From a bacterium (GTDB lineage: Bacteria > Actinomycetota > Acidimicrobiia > Acidimicrobiales > CATQHL01): a stretch of DNA of 37,067 nucleotides. The notes beneath the pieces are model-generated. The model searched no databases and was not told the DNA's origin. It saw nothing but the letters and a program-made list of their open reading frames with translations. The position numbers and the translations under genes are program-made. Of this stretch, positions 14,722 through 23,380 are shown in pieces. The stretch covers positions 1-37,067 of the forward strand of contig JAPPDX010000078.1 in the NCBI GenBank assembly GCA_028824415.1. Direction: 5' to 3'. Positions within the stretch are counted from its first letter, which is position 1, and every line of letters starts with the position of its first letter.

Positions 14722-15657
14722 ATGATCCGACGAGGGGCCATGGCGGCCCTCGCAGCAGTCACAGCCGGGGTGCTGGCATTCGCCGCGCCGTCGGTGGCCC
14801 ACAACGGCGAGAACCCCGCGGCGGCGTCGACGCTGCGGATCCAAGCCCGCCTCCTGGAATCCGGCAAGGTGGAATTCGGCTTACAACTCGACGGCGAGCG
14901 GACCTGGCTACCCCGCGCGCGCCTGTTCCCCTACCCCACCGCCGAAGCGGGACGCTGGCTGTTCTCCTCGCCCTACACGCTCAGCGACGGAACCGTCGCG
15001 CGCATCCAGGCCCGCCTGGTCGCCTCCGGCAAGGTGGAGTTCGGCCTGCAACTCGACGGCGACGAGGTGTGGCTGCCCCGAGCGCGGCTGTTCCCCTACC
15101 CCACCGCCGAAGCGGGACGCTGGCTGTTCTCCTCGCCCTACACGGTCCCGGTCAACGACGAGAGCACCGTGGATTCATGTGCAGATGCCGACGATCGAGA
15201 CTGCGCTCCCCCGCCGGTCGGCGACGCGATCGTCCTGTACGCATACCGCAGCTACGGCGACGCGAGGGCCTTCGACAACGACGACTTCGAGCCCTACGTC
15301 GACAGCGGGCTCGCTCATGACCCCGACGAGTACGGCTCCGCGCGCTCCAAGCCGATCCCCCTCGAGGTGGGCACGCGCATAGTCGTCCACTACCTCGACG
15401 AGCCGGACGACTGGGTGTACGCGTGGACCGAGTACGTCATCACAGGGTTCCCCGACAACGTCGAGCGATTCTCGGCCTGGCAGGACGAGGTGCACTACGT
15501 GGCGCTGTGCGCGACGCGGGATGCCGTCTACTACGGCGGCGAGGTCCTGCCGCCCGAGCCTGTGGGCCGCGAGGGCTACGCACTGGCGTACCGGGACGAC
15601 GACGGCCGTTACCGCCTCGACCTATGGAGAGGTGGCCGCTACGTGGGGGCGTGTTGA
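14722..15657 (+). CDS. secreted protein with two VEFGLQ-type repeats and unknown C-terminal domain
   Basis: A 311-residue exported protein with a clear signal peptide (residues 1-27, ending APSVAHN) and a GGAGA ribosome-binding site. Residues about 37-87 and 92-144 are two near-identical units: LRIQARLLESGKVEFGLQLD, WLPRARLFPYPTAEAGRWLF and SSPYT. The same module occurs twice near the N-terminus of the 14-repeat RCC1 protein. The remaining 165 residues are acidic and aromatic, with Cys at positions suited to disulfides (SCADADDRDC, ALCATRD and a C-terminal GAC), and match no family I recognise. Its position after the RCC1 lipoprotein suggests a shared surface function. Confidence 0.65.
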   Translation: MIRRGAMAALAAVTAGVLAFAAPSVAHNGENPAAASTLRIQARLLESGKVEFGLQLDGERTWLPRARLFPYPTAEAGRWLFSSPYTLSDGTVARIQARLVASGKVEFGLQLDGDEVWLPRARLFPYPTAEAGRWLFSSPYTVPVNDESTVDSCADADDRDCAPPPVGDAIVLYAYRSYGDARAFDNDDFEPYVDSGLAHDPDEYGSARSKPIPLEVGTRIVVHYLDEPDDWVYAWTEYVITGFPDNVERFSAWQDEVHYVALCATRDAVYYGGEVLPPEPVGREGYALAYRDDDGRYRLDLWRGGRYVGAC

Positions 15658-16182
15658 TACTCCGAACCCACCGCGCCGCCCGAATCGCCCCGGGTTCGGC
15701 ATGCCCCGGACCTCGCCCGGTCAGATCGATTGACCCCGAGCCGTGACTGCGCTAACGACCTAGTCGCGGCAATCGCTGGGCCTTCGGGGGTCTACTTGAT
15801 CCGTCATCGCCGAAACTTGCCCGCGCCCTTCGCATATCGAGCGCAATAACCGAACTTGAGGATCTCACCGTTTCCCCTGGTCAGAGCCATACGCTGGCGA
15901 CTCATCTGTACCCCGAGGGGGTACGAGGCAGGCAGGCACAATCCCTGGCCAGGACGACTGGGGAATGACGCATCGTCGCGTCGGCGCCGCCAGGCTCGAT
16001 CCTTCTAACGGATCTCTTGTCGACCGCACCCTCCGGTTCAGGGGGGCATCTTGGCCGACGCACCACGAAGAGCGCGAGGCTCCGGCCACTGCGTCCTCGG
16101 GGCTACCGGACCCATTCGATCCTGCGAGAGCCCATGATCAGACGGCCCACACCGGAGGCACCCAACCGGATCAGATCGAGCC
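15658..16182. other. intergenic region with dispersed repeat A and duplicated segment
   Basis: This region holds dispersed repeat copy A (15831-15925) and the CTAACGGATCT(C/T)TTGTCG-like stretch at 16005-16022 that recurs at 24558-24575. A short inverted pair GTACCCC/GGGGTAC (15908-15923) lies at the end of repeat A. No convincing gene was found. If a HigB toxin once preceded the antitoxin gene, nothing recognisable of it remains. Confidence 0.45.
15831..15925. repeat. dispersed intergenic repeat, copy A
   Basis: About 95 bp containing CGCATATCG, AATAACCG and CCCCTGGTCAGAGCCATA, followed by GCTGGCGA and a GTACCCC...GGGG tract. Related copies occur at 24374-24477 (divergent) and 36203-36305 (close). 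All three are in the same orientation. Confidence 0.7.
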
Positions 16183-16527
16183 TTGACCCCGGGATGCGAC
16201 CGCGGTAGACCAGATCGTCGAGATAGACGCTGGACGTCGACGTTCAAGCGGGCCGTACATCCCGGAGAGATCCTCAAGGAGGAACTGGTGGAGTTGGGGG
16301 TGTCCCCAACCGAGTTCGCGCTCCAGATCGACGTGCCGCCCAACCGCGTCGGGCAGATCATCGCCGGCAAGCGATCCGTGACCGCGGACGCTTCTCTGCG
16401 GTTCGGGCACTGGTTCGGCGTCGAGGCCCAGTTCTGGCTGAATCTCCAGACCCAGTTCGACCTCACCATCGCCGAACAAGCCAACGGCGCGGCCATCCAG
16501 AAGCTCCCCTCAGCTGCACGCGCTTAA
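16183..16527 (+). CDS. higA: HigA-type XRE antitoxin (addiction module), start uncertain
   Basis: 114 residues. From residue 19 the sequence is a typical HigA: TSTFKRAVHPGEILKEELVE, VSPTEFALQIDVPPNRVGQI and AGKRSVTADASLRFGHWFG, then FWLNLQTQFDL. That is an XRE helix-turn-helix with the VHPGEIL hallmark; in HigBA it represses the operon and neutralises the HigB RNase. Family members normally begin just before TSTFKR. Here that position reads TGG rather than ATG, so the frame depends on the ATG at 16183 with a basic 18-residue extension. No HigB toxin is visible upstream. It may be an orphan or a decaying gene. A truncated second copy lies at 24572-24751. Confidence 0.65.
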   Translation: MTPGCDRGRPDRRDRRWTSTFKRAVHPGEILKEELVELGVSPTEFALQIDVPPNRVGQIIAGKRSVTADASLRFGHWFGVEAQFWLNLQTQFDLTIAEQANGAAIQKLPSAARA

Positions 16528-16597
16528 CCCCGCGCGCACGGCACACACCACCGCCCGGAGTCAACTAACCCGACCGCAAGAACCCACGGCAGACCTC

Positions 16598-16621
16598 CCT
16601 GCGCAATACCCAGGAGGTTCA
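16598..16621. repeat. inverted repeat, left copy (mate at 24231-24255)
   Basis: The stretch CCTGCGCAATACCCA followed by GGAGGTTCA matches the reverse complement of 24231-24255, with a single one-base length difference. The pair brackets the block that holds the sugar-transport operon. Downstream bases (GGGGGAAGCTCA...) resemble an insertion-sequence end. Confidence 0.65.
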
Positions 16622-16647
16622 GGGGGAAGCTCAAACTCGTTCGTGAA

Positions 16648-16674
16648 CCGCCGCCGAGTCCTCTCCGGCGGCGG
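16648..16674 (+). terminator. hairpin, possible terminator after higA
   Basis: CCGCCGCCG (16648-16656) pairs with CGGCGGCGG (16666-16674) across a 9-nt loop, followed by GGTGCTTTC. The stem is strong but the T-tract is short, so termination is only possible. Confidence 0.4.
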
Positions 16675-16799
16675 GGTGCTTTCATGCATCACCGACATGA
16701 CTACCTCCTAGTCGAGGTGTCGAGCCAACAGGGGGAACCTCACACCATGGCGCCGCCCCATCACCTCGAGGGCTTCGAACTGGGCAACGCCGCGGACAC

Positions 16800-17010
16800 G
16801 ACCGCCCCCTACCGTGCCGCGGCCGGAGCAGAGGTGGTCGAGGTGAACCGGCCGAACCGTCAGGTGTGCCGGCGCAGAGGAAAGACCGACACTGCCGACG
16901 CGGAGGCCGCGCCGAGCGCCTCGCCAGACGACACCGTGGTGTGCGCGCCCAAGTCCGCCGACGGGGCCGTGGAGGCGGTCCGTGTCGAGCACGACCACCA
17001 CATCCTGCTC
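16800..17010 (+). pseudogene. IS110-family transposase fragment (N-terminal/middle part)
   Basis: The plus strand reads AGAEVVEVNRPNRQ, then RRRGKTDTADAEAA and KSADGAVEAVRV. This is the conserved region of IS110-family DEDD transposases (consensus VEVNRP.RQ.RRRRGK.D..DAEAAAR...PK..DGAVEA). It begins and ends abruptly and shifts frame around 16900. Together with the piece at 950-1500 it shows this IS subgroup was once active here. The remaining 17011-17203 shows no gene. Confidence 0.7.
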
Positions 17011-17203
17011 AGGGAAGGGCCTACATGAGCCCCTGGACATCAGAGCACCAACGCCACACCGCCTACAGCTGCTCCATCCACTTCTACCGCCGTGCTTGAC
17101 TCTGGGCCGGCAGCACCGGCGGGGATGGCTCAACCTATGCAGCTCCACCTCATGGCGGTGGCGCCTGACGAGGACGCCGCCGAGTTGTCACCTGCCGATG
17201 CGC

Positions 17204-18274
17204 TCAATTTGCGCGTCGGGGCATCCGGTGGCGCGCCGCGCGGCGCTCGGGGGCGCTTTGCAGGATCCTCTGGAAGGCGACCGCTGTCAGCAGGAATATT
17301 CCCGACACGAGTTGCTGCCAGAAGGCGCTGAGACCCATCCGGTTGATGCAGACCTGGATGACGAACAGCAGCAGCGTTCCGAAGAGGCTTCCCAACATCG
17401 AGCCGCGGCCACCGGTGAGCAGCGTGCCACCCACGACGACGGCGCCGATGGCGAACAACTCGTAGGTTTCCGCGGCGAACGGCCTCCCCAGCGTCTGGCG
17501 GTAGGCCAGGAGAACGCCGGCCAGTGCCGCCAGAGCGGCACACACGGCGTACGCCCGGATCTTGACGCTCACCACCCGCACGCCAAGCAGCCGCGCGGAC
17601 TTCTCGTCACCCCCGATGGCATACAGCGAACGCCCGAACACCGTCCTTCGCAGCACGACGCTGCCGAGCAGGAACGTGACGAGCATGATCGCCGCCGGCG
17701 ACGTCAGTTGATACTCGCCGACGGACACCACCGTGCCGGTCCCGATCGTGCGCGCCAAGCCTTCGTTGGGCAGCGCCACGTTCTGCTCGTCGGACAGCAG
17801 TAGCGCCAGTCCCCGCACCGACAGCAACCCTGCCAGGGTCACGATGAACGGCTCCAGATTGCCGCGGGCGATGGCGACCCCCTGGGCCAGGCCGATGAGG
17901 GCGCCGACGGCCATGGTGGCCAGCAACGCAGCCAGAGGGTTGATCCCGGCCTCCACCAACTTCGCCACGACCACCCCGGCGAGAGCCGCAACCGAGCCCA
18001 CCGAGAGGTCGATCCCACCGGCGATGATCAGGTAGGTCATTCCGACGACGATGATCCCGACGAAGGCCGATCGCTCCAGCACGCTCGAGAGGTTGGGCCC
18101 GCTCAGGAATCCGTCGAAGGCGATGCCGGCGGCGACCAGGCTCACCGCCAGGGCGAGGGGTGGACCGAGGACCTGGCCCGGTTGGGATCCGGCGCGGAAT
18201 CGCGGCAGCACCACCGGCAACGGGCGCCGCGGGCCGGTGCGCCTTCTGGCGGCGCCGCTCGGCATGCCGGTCAC
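17204..18274 (-). CDS. ABC sugar importer permease 2 (YjfF-like)
   Basis: A 356-residue inner-membrane permease with about nine to ten hydrophobic helices. The family core is clear: GIIVVGMTYLIIAGGIDLSV, GNLEPFIVTLAGLLSVRGLA, YAIGGDEKSARLLGV and VVVGGTLLTGGRGS. It resembles YjfF, the second permease of the galactofuranose importer, and more broadly RbsC/AraH permeases. It starts at a GTG overlapping the stop of the preceding permease by 4 nt. It is the last gene of the operon dehydratase-binding protein-ATPase-permease-permease. Confidence 0.85.
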   Translation of the reverse strand: MTGMPSGAARRRTGPRRPLPVVLPRFRAGSQPGQVLGPPLALAVSLVAAGIAFDGFLSGPNLSSVLERSAFVGIIVVGMTYLIIAGGIDLSVGSVAALAGVVVAKLVEAGINPLAALLATMAVGALIGLAQGVAIARGNLEPFIVTLAGLLSVRGLALLLSDEQNVALPNEGLARTIGTGTVVSVGEYQLTSPAAIMLVTFLLGSVVLRRTVFGRSLYAIGGDEKSARLLGVRVVSVKIRAYAVCAALAALAGVLLAYRQTLGRPFAAETYELFAIGAVVVGGTLLTGGRGSMLGSLFGTLLLFVIQVCINRMGLSAFWQQLVSGIFLLTAVAFQRILQSAPERRAARHRMPRRAN

Positions 18275-19272
18275 ATCCGCTCGCTGCGGCGAGAGATCCG
18301 GGCCGCCACGAAGACGGCGGCGAGGATGATGAGGCCCGAGATCAGCTGCGTCAAGGCCGTGTCGACGTTGTTGCGGAGCAGCGTCGTCTCCGTGAGCAGG
18401 ACGAAGTTCGCGCCGGCGACGGTGCGCGGCACCGAGAGTTCACCGCCCTGCAGGGTGGTGCCACCCACCACAACGGCGGCGATGGCGTCGAGTTCCATCA
18501 GCAATCCCACCTGGGTGGCGTCGCTGTTAGCGGCGAGAGCGGTGACGTACATCCCGGCGATCCCGGCGAGCACGCCACTGATGACGTAGACGCTGACGGT
18601 CGTCCGGCGCACCCGCTGCCCGCTGAGACCCGCAGCCACCGGGTTGGCGCCGGCAGCTCGGACGAGGAATCCGAAACGCGTGGACCGCACGAGCCACCAG
18701 ATGGCCAGGCTCAGCGCCACCCACACGACTGCGGCGAGGGGCACGCTGGCGCCGAAGGGCAATTCGAAGTACCGCCGCCCGAAGCTGATGAACGTGTCGT
18801 CGTAGAGCGACTTGGACTTGCCGTCGACGATCACCGATGCCAAGCCGCGCCCGGCCACGAGGAACCCGAGAGTCGCCACGATCGGCTGGATGCGCAGGAA
18901 GGCGACGAGCGACCCGTTCAGCAGCCCGCACGCGGCAGCCGAGCCCAGTGCCAGGAGCACCGCGACCGGCCAACCCAGCGGCCCGATCGCCAGGGCGGCG
19001 ACCACCGAGGCCACCGCCATCACCGCCCCCACCGATATGTCGATCCCCTTGGTCGCCACGACGAACGCCATGCCCAGCGAAGTGAAGACCAGCGGGGTCA
19101 CCTGCTGGAGTTGCAGGCGCAATGTCGTCCACGCCCAGAAGTGCGGGGTGATGATGACGTTGAGGACCACGAGGCATCCGAGTCCCACGAAGATCCCGTG
19201 CCGGCGCAGCAGTTCGGAGACCTGGCGCGGCGCCGGCGCGGCCGTCGGACGATCCACCCGCTGCGCTTCCAT
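18271..19272 (-). CDS. ABC sugar importer permease 1 (YtfT-like)
   Basis: A 333-residue permease of the ribose/galactofuranose class, with hydrophobic helices throughout. Key blocks are SLGMAFVVATKGIDISVGAV, LRIQPIVATLGFLVAGRGLA, AAGANPVAAGLSGQRVRRTT and DAIAAVVVGGTTLQGG. The start ATG overlaps the ATPase stop (TGATG near 19272). With the following permease it should form the heterodimeric channel; importers with two distinct permeases, like YtfT/YjfF, are the closest match in gene order. Substrate specificity cannot be read from the sequence. Confidence 0.85.
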   Translation of the reverse strand: MEAQRVDRPTAAPAPRQVSELLRRHGIFVGLGCLVVLNVIITPHFWAWTTLRLQLQQVTPLVFTSLGMAFVVATKGIDISVGAVMAVASVVAALAIGPLGWPVAVLLALGSAAACGLLNGSLVAFLRIQPIVATLGFLVAGRGLASVIVDGKSKSLYDDTFISFGRRYFELPFGASVPLAAVVWVALSLAIWWLVRSTRFGFLVRAAGANPVAAGLSGQRVRRTTVSVYVISGVLAGIAGMYVTALAANSDATQVGLLMELDAIAAVVVGGTTLQGGELSVPRTVAGANFVLLTETTLLRNNVDTALTQLISGLIILAAVFVAARISRRSERM

Positions 19273-20795
19273 CAGTCCACCTCGGCACCGGCCGACATCA
19301 GGGCAACGAGGTTGTCCTCGCGCAGATCCTCGCCGCTGAGGGTCGCCACCGTCCGGCCGTCGCGCATGACCACTGTGCGCCGGGTTCCCTCGAGCACTTC
19401 CTCGAGTTCGGAGGAGATGATCACGATCGCCATCCCCGTCGCCGCCAGGTCGCTGAGGCGGGATTGGATCTCGAACTTGGCGCCGACGTCGATGCCGCGG
19501 GTGGGCTCGTCGGTGATCAGCACCCGCGGCGAGCAGAGAAGGCTGCGCGCCAGGATCACCTTCTGCTGGTTACCCCCCGACAGCTGCTCGATCGGCTGGT
19601 CGAGTGAGGCCAGCCTGATGTCGAGCATCTCGACGAGCCGCTGAACCGCCGCCTCGACGGCGGAGTGGTCGATCAGCCCGCGCCGGATGAGGCTCGGCAA
19701 GGCGGCGGCCACGATGTTCTCCCGCACGGACTGCCCGGGGAAGATGCCCTGAGACCGTCGATCCTCGGGCACCAGTGCCATTCCGTTGGCGAGCGCCTCA
19801 CCCGGCGAGTCCGGTAGGCGGCCGCTGTCGCCGACGGAACCCTGCCCGCCGGTTCGCCGGGCCACTCCGAACAGGATCTCTGCGAGTTCGGTCCGGCCGG
19901 CGCCGAGCAGACCGGCGAGGCCGACGATCTCTCCCGCACCGACGCGCAGCGAGGCTTCGTGCACGGCGACGCTGCTCACGCTGTCGGCCTCCAGCACCGT
20001 CGGCGGGTCCTCGACTGCGATCGGGCGGAACCCGGTACTGCGGCGTCCCGAACCCCCCTGGCGGCGACCGATCATGGCCACCACGAGGTCCTCGCGGTCG
20101 AGGTCGCCCAGCGGCCCGTCGTAGGCGACCCGCCCGTCGCGCAGCACCGTCGCCGTCTCGCACACCTCGTAGAGCTCCTCGAGCCGATGGCTGACGAACA
20201 GCACCGCGCGCTGATCCGCCAGCAGCCGCCCGATGATGCCGAACAGCCGGTCGACCTCGGCGACCTCCAGCGACGAGGTCGGCTCGTCCATGATGACGAG
20301 CCGGGCGTCCTGGGACACCGCCCGCACGATGGCGACCATCTGGCGGACAGCGATGCTCAACCTCCCGACCTCGGCGTCGGGATCCACGCTCTCGAGGCCG
20401 TAGTTGGCGAGGATCTCCTCGCTGTCGCGAACCAGCCGGCGCTGGTCGATGAACGGCCCCCGCTTCGGCTCCCGCGCCAGGAAGAGGTTCTCGGCGACGG
20501 AGCGGAACGGGATCAGGTTGACCTCCTGGTGGATGGTGCTGATCCCGGCGGCCACCGCCTCCGGCGGGGAGCGGAAGTCGACAGGGACGCCGCTCACCCT
20601 CACGGTGCCGGCGTCGGGGCGGTACACACCGGCGACGATCTTGATCAGCGTCGACTTGCCGGACCCGTTCTGACCTGCGAGAGCGCGCGCCTCACCCGGG
20701 CACAACGCCATACCGACGTCGTCGACGGCGAGCACGCCGGGGAATCTCTTGCTCACCCCCAATACCTCCACACTGGGAGTGAGCGCTCCGTCCAT
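19272..20795 (-). CDS. sugar ABC importer ATPase with two ABC domains (YtfR/RbsA-like)
   Basis: A 507-residue double ATPase. The first domain has Walker A GQNGSGKST (about residues 40-48), Q-loop HQEVNLIP and Walker B LVIMDEPTSSL. Its signature region (RLSIAVRQMVAI) is degenerate, as is usual in this family. The second domain has a degenerate Walker A (GLLGAGRTEL), a canonical LSGGNQQKV signature and ITDEPTRGID. This asymmetry is typical of RbsA/MglA/YtfR. The ATG at 20795 (MDGALTPSVEVLGVSKRFPG) is chosen because upstream residues are not family-like. The gap of 134 nt to the binding-protein gene contains a long hairpin. Confidence 0.88.
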   Translation of the reverse strand: MDGALTPSVEVLGVSKRFPGVLAVDDVGMALCPGEARALAGQNGSGKSTLIKIVAGVYRPDAGTVRVSGVPVDFRSPPEAVAAGISTIHQEVNLIPFRSVAENLFLAREPKRGPFIDQRRLVRDSEEILANYGLESVDPDAEVGRLSIAVRQMVAIVRAVSQDARLVIMDEPTSSLEVAEVDRLFGIIGRLLADQRAVLFVSHRLEELYEVCETATVLRDGRVAYDGPLGDLDREDLVVAMIGRRQGGSGRRSTGFRPIAVEDPPTVLEADSVSSVAVHEASLRVGAGEIVGLAGLLGAGRTELAEILFGVARRTGGQGSVGDSGRLPDSPGEALANGMALVPEDRRSQGIFPGQSVRENIVAAALPSLIRRGLIDHSAVEAAVQRLVEMLDIRLASLDQPIEQLSGGNQQKVILARSLLCSPRVLITDEPTRGIDVGAKFEIQSRLSDLAATGMAIVIISSELEEVLEGTRRTVVMRDGRTVATLSGEDLREDNLVALMSAGAEVD

Positions 20796-20843
20796 CCAGC
20801 TACCTCGCCGTTGCGCGGCCGAGGGAATCAGCGACGATCGCAG

Positions 20844-20901
20844 CGTAGTCCCGCCGTGCCCTGACTCCGGGGGGGCGGGAGCCGGACATGGCGGGACTAC
20901 G
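20844..20901 (-). other. intra-operon hairpin between binding-protein and ATPase genes
   Basis: The 18-nt arms 20844-20861 and 20884-20901 pair almost perfectly (12 uninterrupted bp starting CGTAGTCCCGCC, then G-U-compatible positions), with a further GC hairpin inside. It follows the stop of the highly expressed type of gene (binding protein) and precedes the ATPase gene, a classical place for an RNA-stabilising or partially terminating structure. No T-run is present. Confidence 0.6.
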
Positions 20902-20929
20902 GGCCGTCGCACACAGCGGCGCTCGGCGT

Positions 20930-22093
20930 TCAGTACCCCAAGTCGTAGAACTGGTCGACGTTGGAGGCGTCGTAGACGCGATCCTCGATGACGATCCGGT
21001 CAGGGACCGACCGTCCGAGAGTCATCTGCTCGACGGTATCGAAGGCCATGGTGCCGAAACGCGGGTTCGACTCGACGGTAACCAGCATCTTGCCCGCAAT
21101 GATGGCGTCGAAGGCGTCGCGGATGCCATCGATGGAGACCACGAGCACATCCTCGCCCGGTGACATTCCGGCTGCCTCCAGCGCGGCGATCGCCCCGAGC
21201 GCCATCTCGTCGTTGTGGGCGTAGATGGCCGTCACATCGGGATGCGACTGCAAGAGCTGGCTTGCAACGTTCTGGCCCTGGGCGCGGTTGAAGTCGGCCG
21301 TCTGGGAGGCCAGCAGTTCCATGCCCGGGTTCTCGTCGACGATCTCGTCGAAACCGTCCTTGCGGTCGCGAGCCACATCGGATCCCGCGGTTCCCTCAAG
21401 CTGGATGATCTTGGCCGTGCCGCCGGTTGCCTCCGCCAGGCGGCGGGCGGCGATGCGCCCCTGCTCGACGAAGTCCGACGACATGAACGTCACGTAGTCC
21501 TCGCACGGCGAGCCCTCGTGCGAGCGGTCGACGAACAGGACCGGGATTCCCGCTTCCCGGGCCGCGTCGAGCCCCTCGTCAAGGCCGTCGGCCTCGCGAG
21601 GTGCCAGCAGGATGACGTCCACCCCCTGGTTCACGAGATCCTGGATGTCCGATATCTGCTTCGCCAGGTCGCCCTGCGCGTCGGTGATGATCACGTCCGC
21701 CACGCGGCCCTCCTGATCCTCCATCGATTGGGTCTCGGCAATGCGCCACGCACCCTCGGACTCCATCTGGCTGAACCCCACCACGAGTTCGGTCATTCCC
21801 TTGTCGAGTGTCGACTCGCAGAGATTGTCCGAGGTTCGCAGCACGTTCGACAGAACCGCCGCCTCAGCTGCCTGCGGGGCGGGTGCGGGTGCCGGCGGCT
21901 CCGGTGCGGGCGCCGGCGGCTCCGGTGCAGGCGGGGGCGGCTCCGGTGCAGGCGCCGGCGGCTCCGGTGCAGGCGGGGGCGCGGCCGATCCGGCCTCATC
22001 GTCTCCTCCGCAGGCGGCGGCGACCAGCGCCAGCGCCAGCACTGCACCCAGCCACACTGTCGCTGCCCTTCCTGATCTTCTTCCTCTACTCAT
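20930..22093 (-). CDS. sugar-binding lipoprotein of the ABC importer (YtfQ-like)
   Basis: A 387-residue substrate-binding protein. Residues 1-28 are a lipoprotein signal (LALALVAAACGG lipobox). A Pro/Ala/Glu spacer of PAPEPP repeats (about residues 37-74) lifts the domain off the membrane. The body is a type I periplasmic-binding fold: ELVVGFSQMESEGAWRIAET, then DVILLAPREADGLDEGLDAA, GIPVLFVDRS, AIYAHNDEMALGAI and VVSIDGIRDAFDAI. GFSQ...WR and the SPCEDYVTFMSSD segment with its Cys pair resemble YtfQ. It lies 6 nt after the dehydratase stop, so both are co-transcribed. Confidence 0.87.
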   Translation of the reverse strand: MSRGRRSGRAATVWLGAVLALALVAAACGGDDEAGSAAPPPAPEPPAPAPEPPPPAPEPPAPAPEPPAPAPAPQAAEAAVLSNVLRTSDNLCESTLDKGMTELVVGFSQMESEGAWRIAETQSMEDQEGRVADVIITDAQGDLAKQISDIQDLVNQGVDVILLAPREADGLDEGLDAAREAGIPVLFVDRSHEGSPCEDYVTFMSSDFVEQGRIAARRLAEATGGTAKIIQLEGTAGSDVARDRKDGFDEIVDENPGMELLASQTADFNRAQGQNVASQLLQSHPDVTAIYAHNDEMALGAIAALEAAGMSPGEDVLVVSIDGIRDAFDAIIAGKMLVTVESNPRFGTMAFDTVEQMTLGRSVPDRIVIEDRVYDASNVDQFYDLGY

Positions 22094-22099
22094 GCTTCC

Positions 22100-23347
22100 C
22101 TACCTTTCATCGTCGGGTCTGCTCGACCCGGTGACGACCGGTCGCCGCCGACCGGCGCTCACCGAACTCGACTCATCGGCGCCGCGGCTCTCCGGCGGTG
22201 GCTCCGCGCCGCGCAACTCCCAGCCCGGGGAGAACAACTCCAGGGAGCGACGCCCGCTGTCGGCGTGGCTCGCGGCGCGATCCCAGTCGACCTCGATCCC
22301 CAGCCCCGGCCCCGTTGGGACCTCGATCCAGCCGTCGACCACGGCGATCGGCGGATCGACGAGATCGCGGGTCCAGGCCTCGTTGAAGCTGTCGAAGGAT
22401 TCCTGGACGTAGAAATTCGGCACGCAGGCTCCGAGCTGCGCGCTGACCGCCGAGCAGATTGGCCCCTGGGCGTTGTGGGGCGCCACCACGGCGCGGCAGG
22501 CGTCGGCCAGTGACGCCACCTGCCGCGCGCGCCAGAGCCCCCCGAGGTGAACCGGCTCGGGCTGCACGATTCCCACCGCTCCCGTGGCGAGCAATTCGGC
22601 GAACTGCTGCAGGCTCGAGAACGACTCGCCCGCGGCGATGGGGACGGGAGATCGCCGCGCCACCTCGGTCAGCAGCGGGATGTTGTGATGGGACACCGGC
22701 TCCTCGAACCAGGCCGGGCGGAACGGAGCGAGCCGTTCGGCAATACGCACCGCGGCCGACGTGCCGAAGCGGCCATGAGCCTCGACCATCAGGTCCACAG
22801 CGGTGCCGACCTCCTCGCGCACCGCCTCCACCAGGGCGACGGACAAGTCCTCCTCGTAGCCGCTCTGCACTTGCCAGGAGTCGCCGAAGGGGTCGAACTT
22901 CATGGCCGTGAAACCCCGCTCGATGACACGGCGCGCCGCGCCGGCGAACTCCTCCGGCGTGCGATCGACGGTGTACCAGCCGTTGGCATAGGCCCTGACC
23001 CGGTCGCGGAGCTGCCCGCCGAGCAGTCTGTGCACCGGCGTGTCCAACGCCTTGCCGACGATGTCCCAGCACGCCATCTCGATCGCGGCGACGGCAGCGC
23101 CATGAATCTGTCCGCCGTCGGTGTAGACATCGCGCTGGGTCGTAACGAGTAACGCCTCGATGTCGAACGGGTCGTGACCCTTGACTCGCTCCTCGAGTTC
23201 GCGAATGGCCGTCTCGACCGTGCCGGAGAAGGCATTGACGGTCCCCTCGCCAACCCCCGAGATCCCCTCGTCGGTGGCGACTCGAACCCAGAGCCAGTCC
23301 TTCCAGCTGTTGGCGATGGTGTGGACAGTGATCCCGGTGATCTTCAT
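22100..23347 (-). CDS. enolase-superfamily sugar-acid dehydratase (galactonate dehydratase-like)
   Basis: A 415-residue member of the mandelate racemase/muconate lactonising enzyme group, starting MKITGITVHTIANSWKDW. Visible active-site elements are AMKFDPFG, LMVEAHGRF (metal ligand Glu and acid His near residues 187-189), WFEEP, IAAGES, VQPEPVHLGG and APHN (His base). The HGR motif and APHN suggest acid-sugar dehydratases of the D-galactonate type rather than racemases. The reaction would be Mg-dependent dehydration of an aldonate to a 2-keto-3-deoxy acid. The last 45 residues are a Ser/Arg-rich tail unlike the family. It is the first gene of the transporter operon, divergent from the GntR gene. 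Confidence 0.82.
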   Translation of the reverse strand: MKITGITVHTIANSWKDWLWVRVATDEGISGVGEGTVNAFSGTVETAIRELEERVKGHDPFDIEALLVTTQRDVYTDGGQIHGAAVAAIEMACWDIVGKALDTPVHRLLGGQLRDRVRAYANGWYTVDRTPEEFAGAARRVIERGFTAMKFDPFGDSWQVQSGYEEDLSVALVEAVREEVGTAVDLMVEAHGRFGTSAAVRIAERLAPFRPAWFEEPVSHHNIPLLTEVARRSPVPIAAGESFSSLQQFAELLATGAVGIVQPEPVHLGGLWRARQVASLADACRAVVAPHNAQGPICSAVSAQLGACVPNFYVQESFDSFNEAWTRDLVDPPIAVVDGWIEVPTGPGLGIEVDWDRAASHADSGRRSLELFSPGWELRGAEPPPESRGADESSSVSAGRRRPVVTGSSRPDDER

Positions 23348-23380
23348 GAAGCGCCCCGATTGCGTGCCGTATATCAATAG

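Noticed and set aside
18160-19644. 494-codon plus-strand frame
   Set aside because: Antisense to the two permease genes and part of the ATPase gene, which have clear family motifs; its Arg/His/Asp-rich sequence is typical of a shadow.
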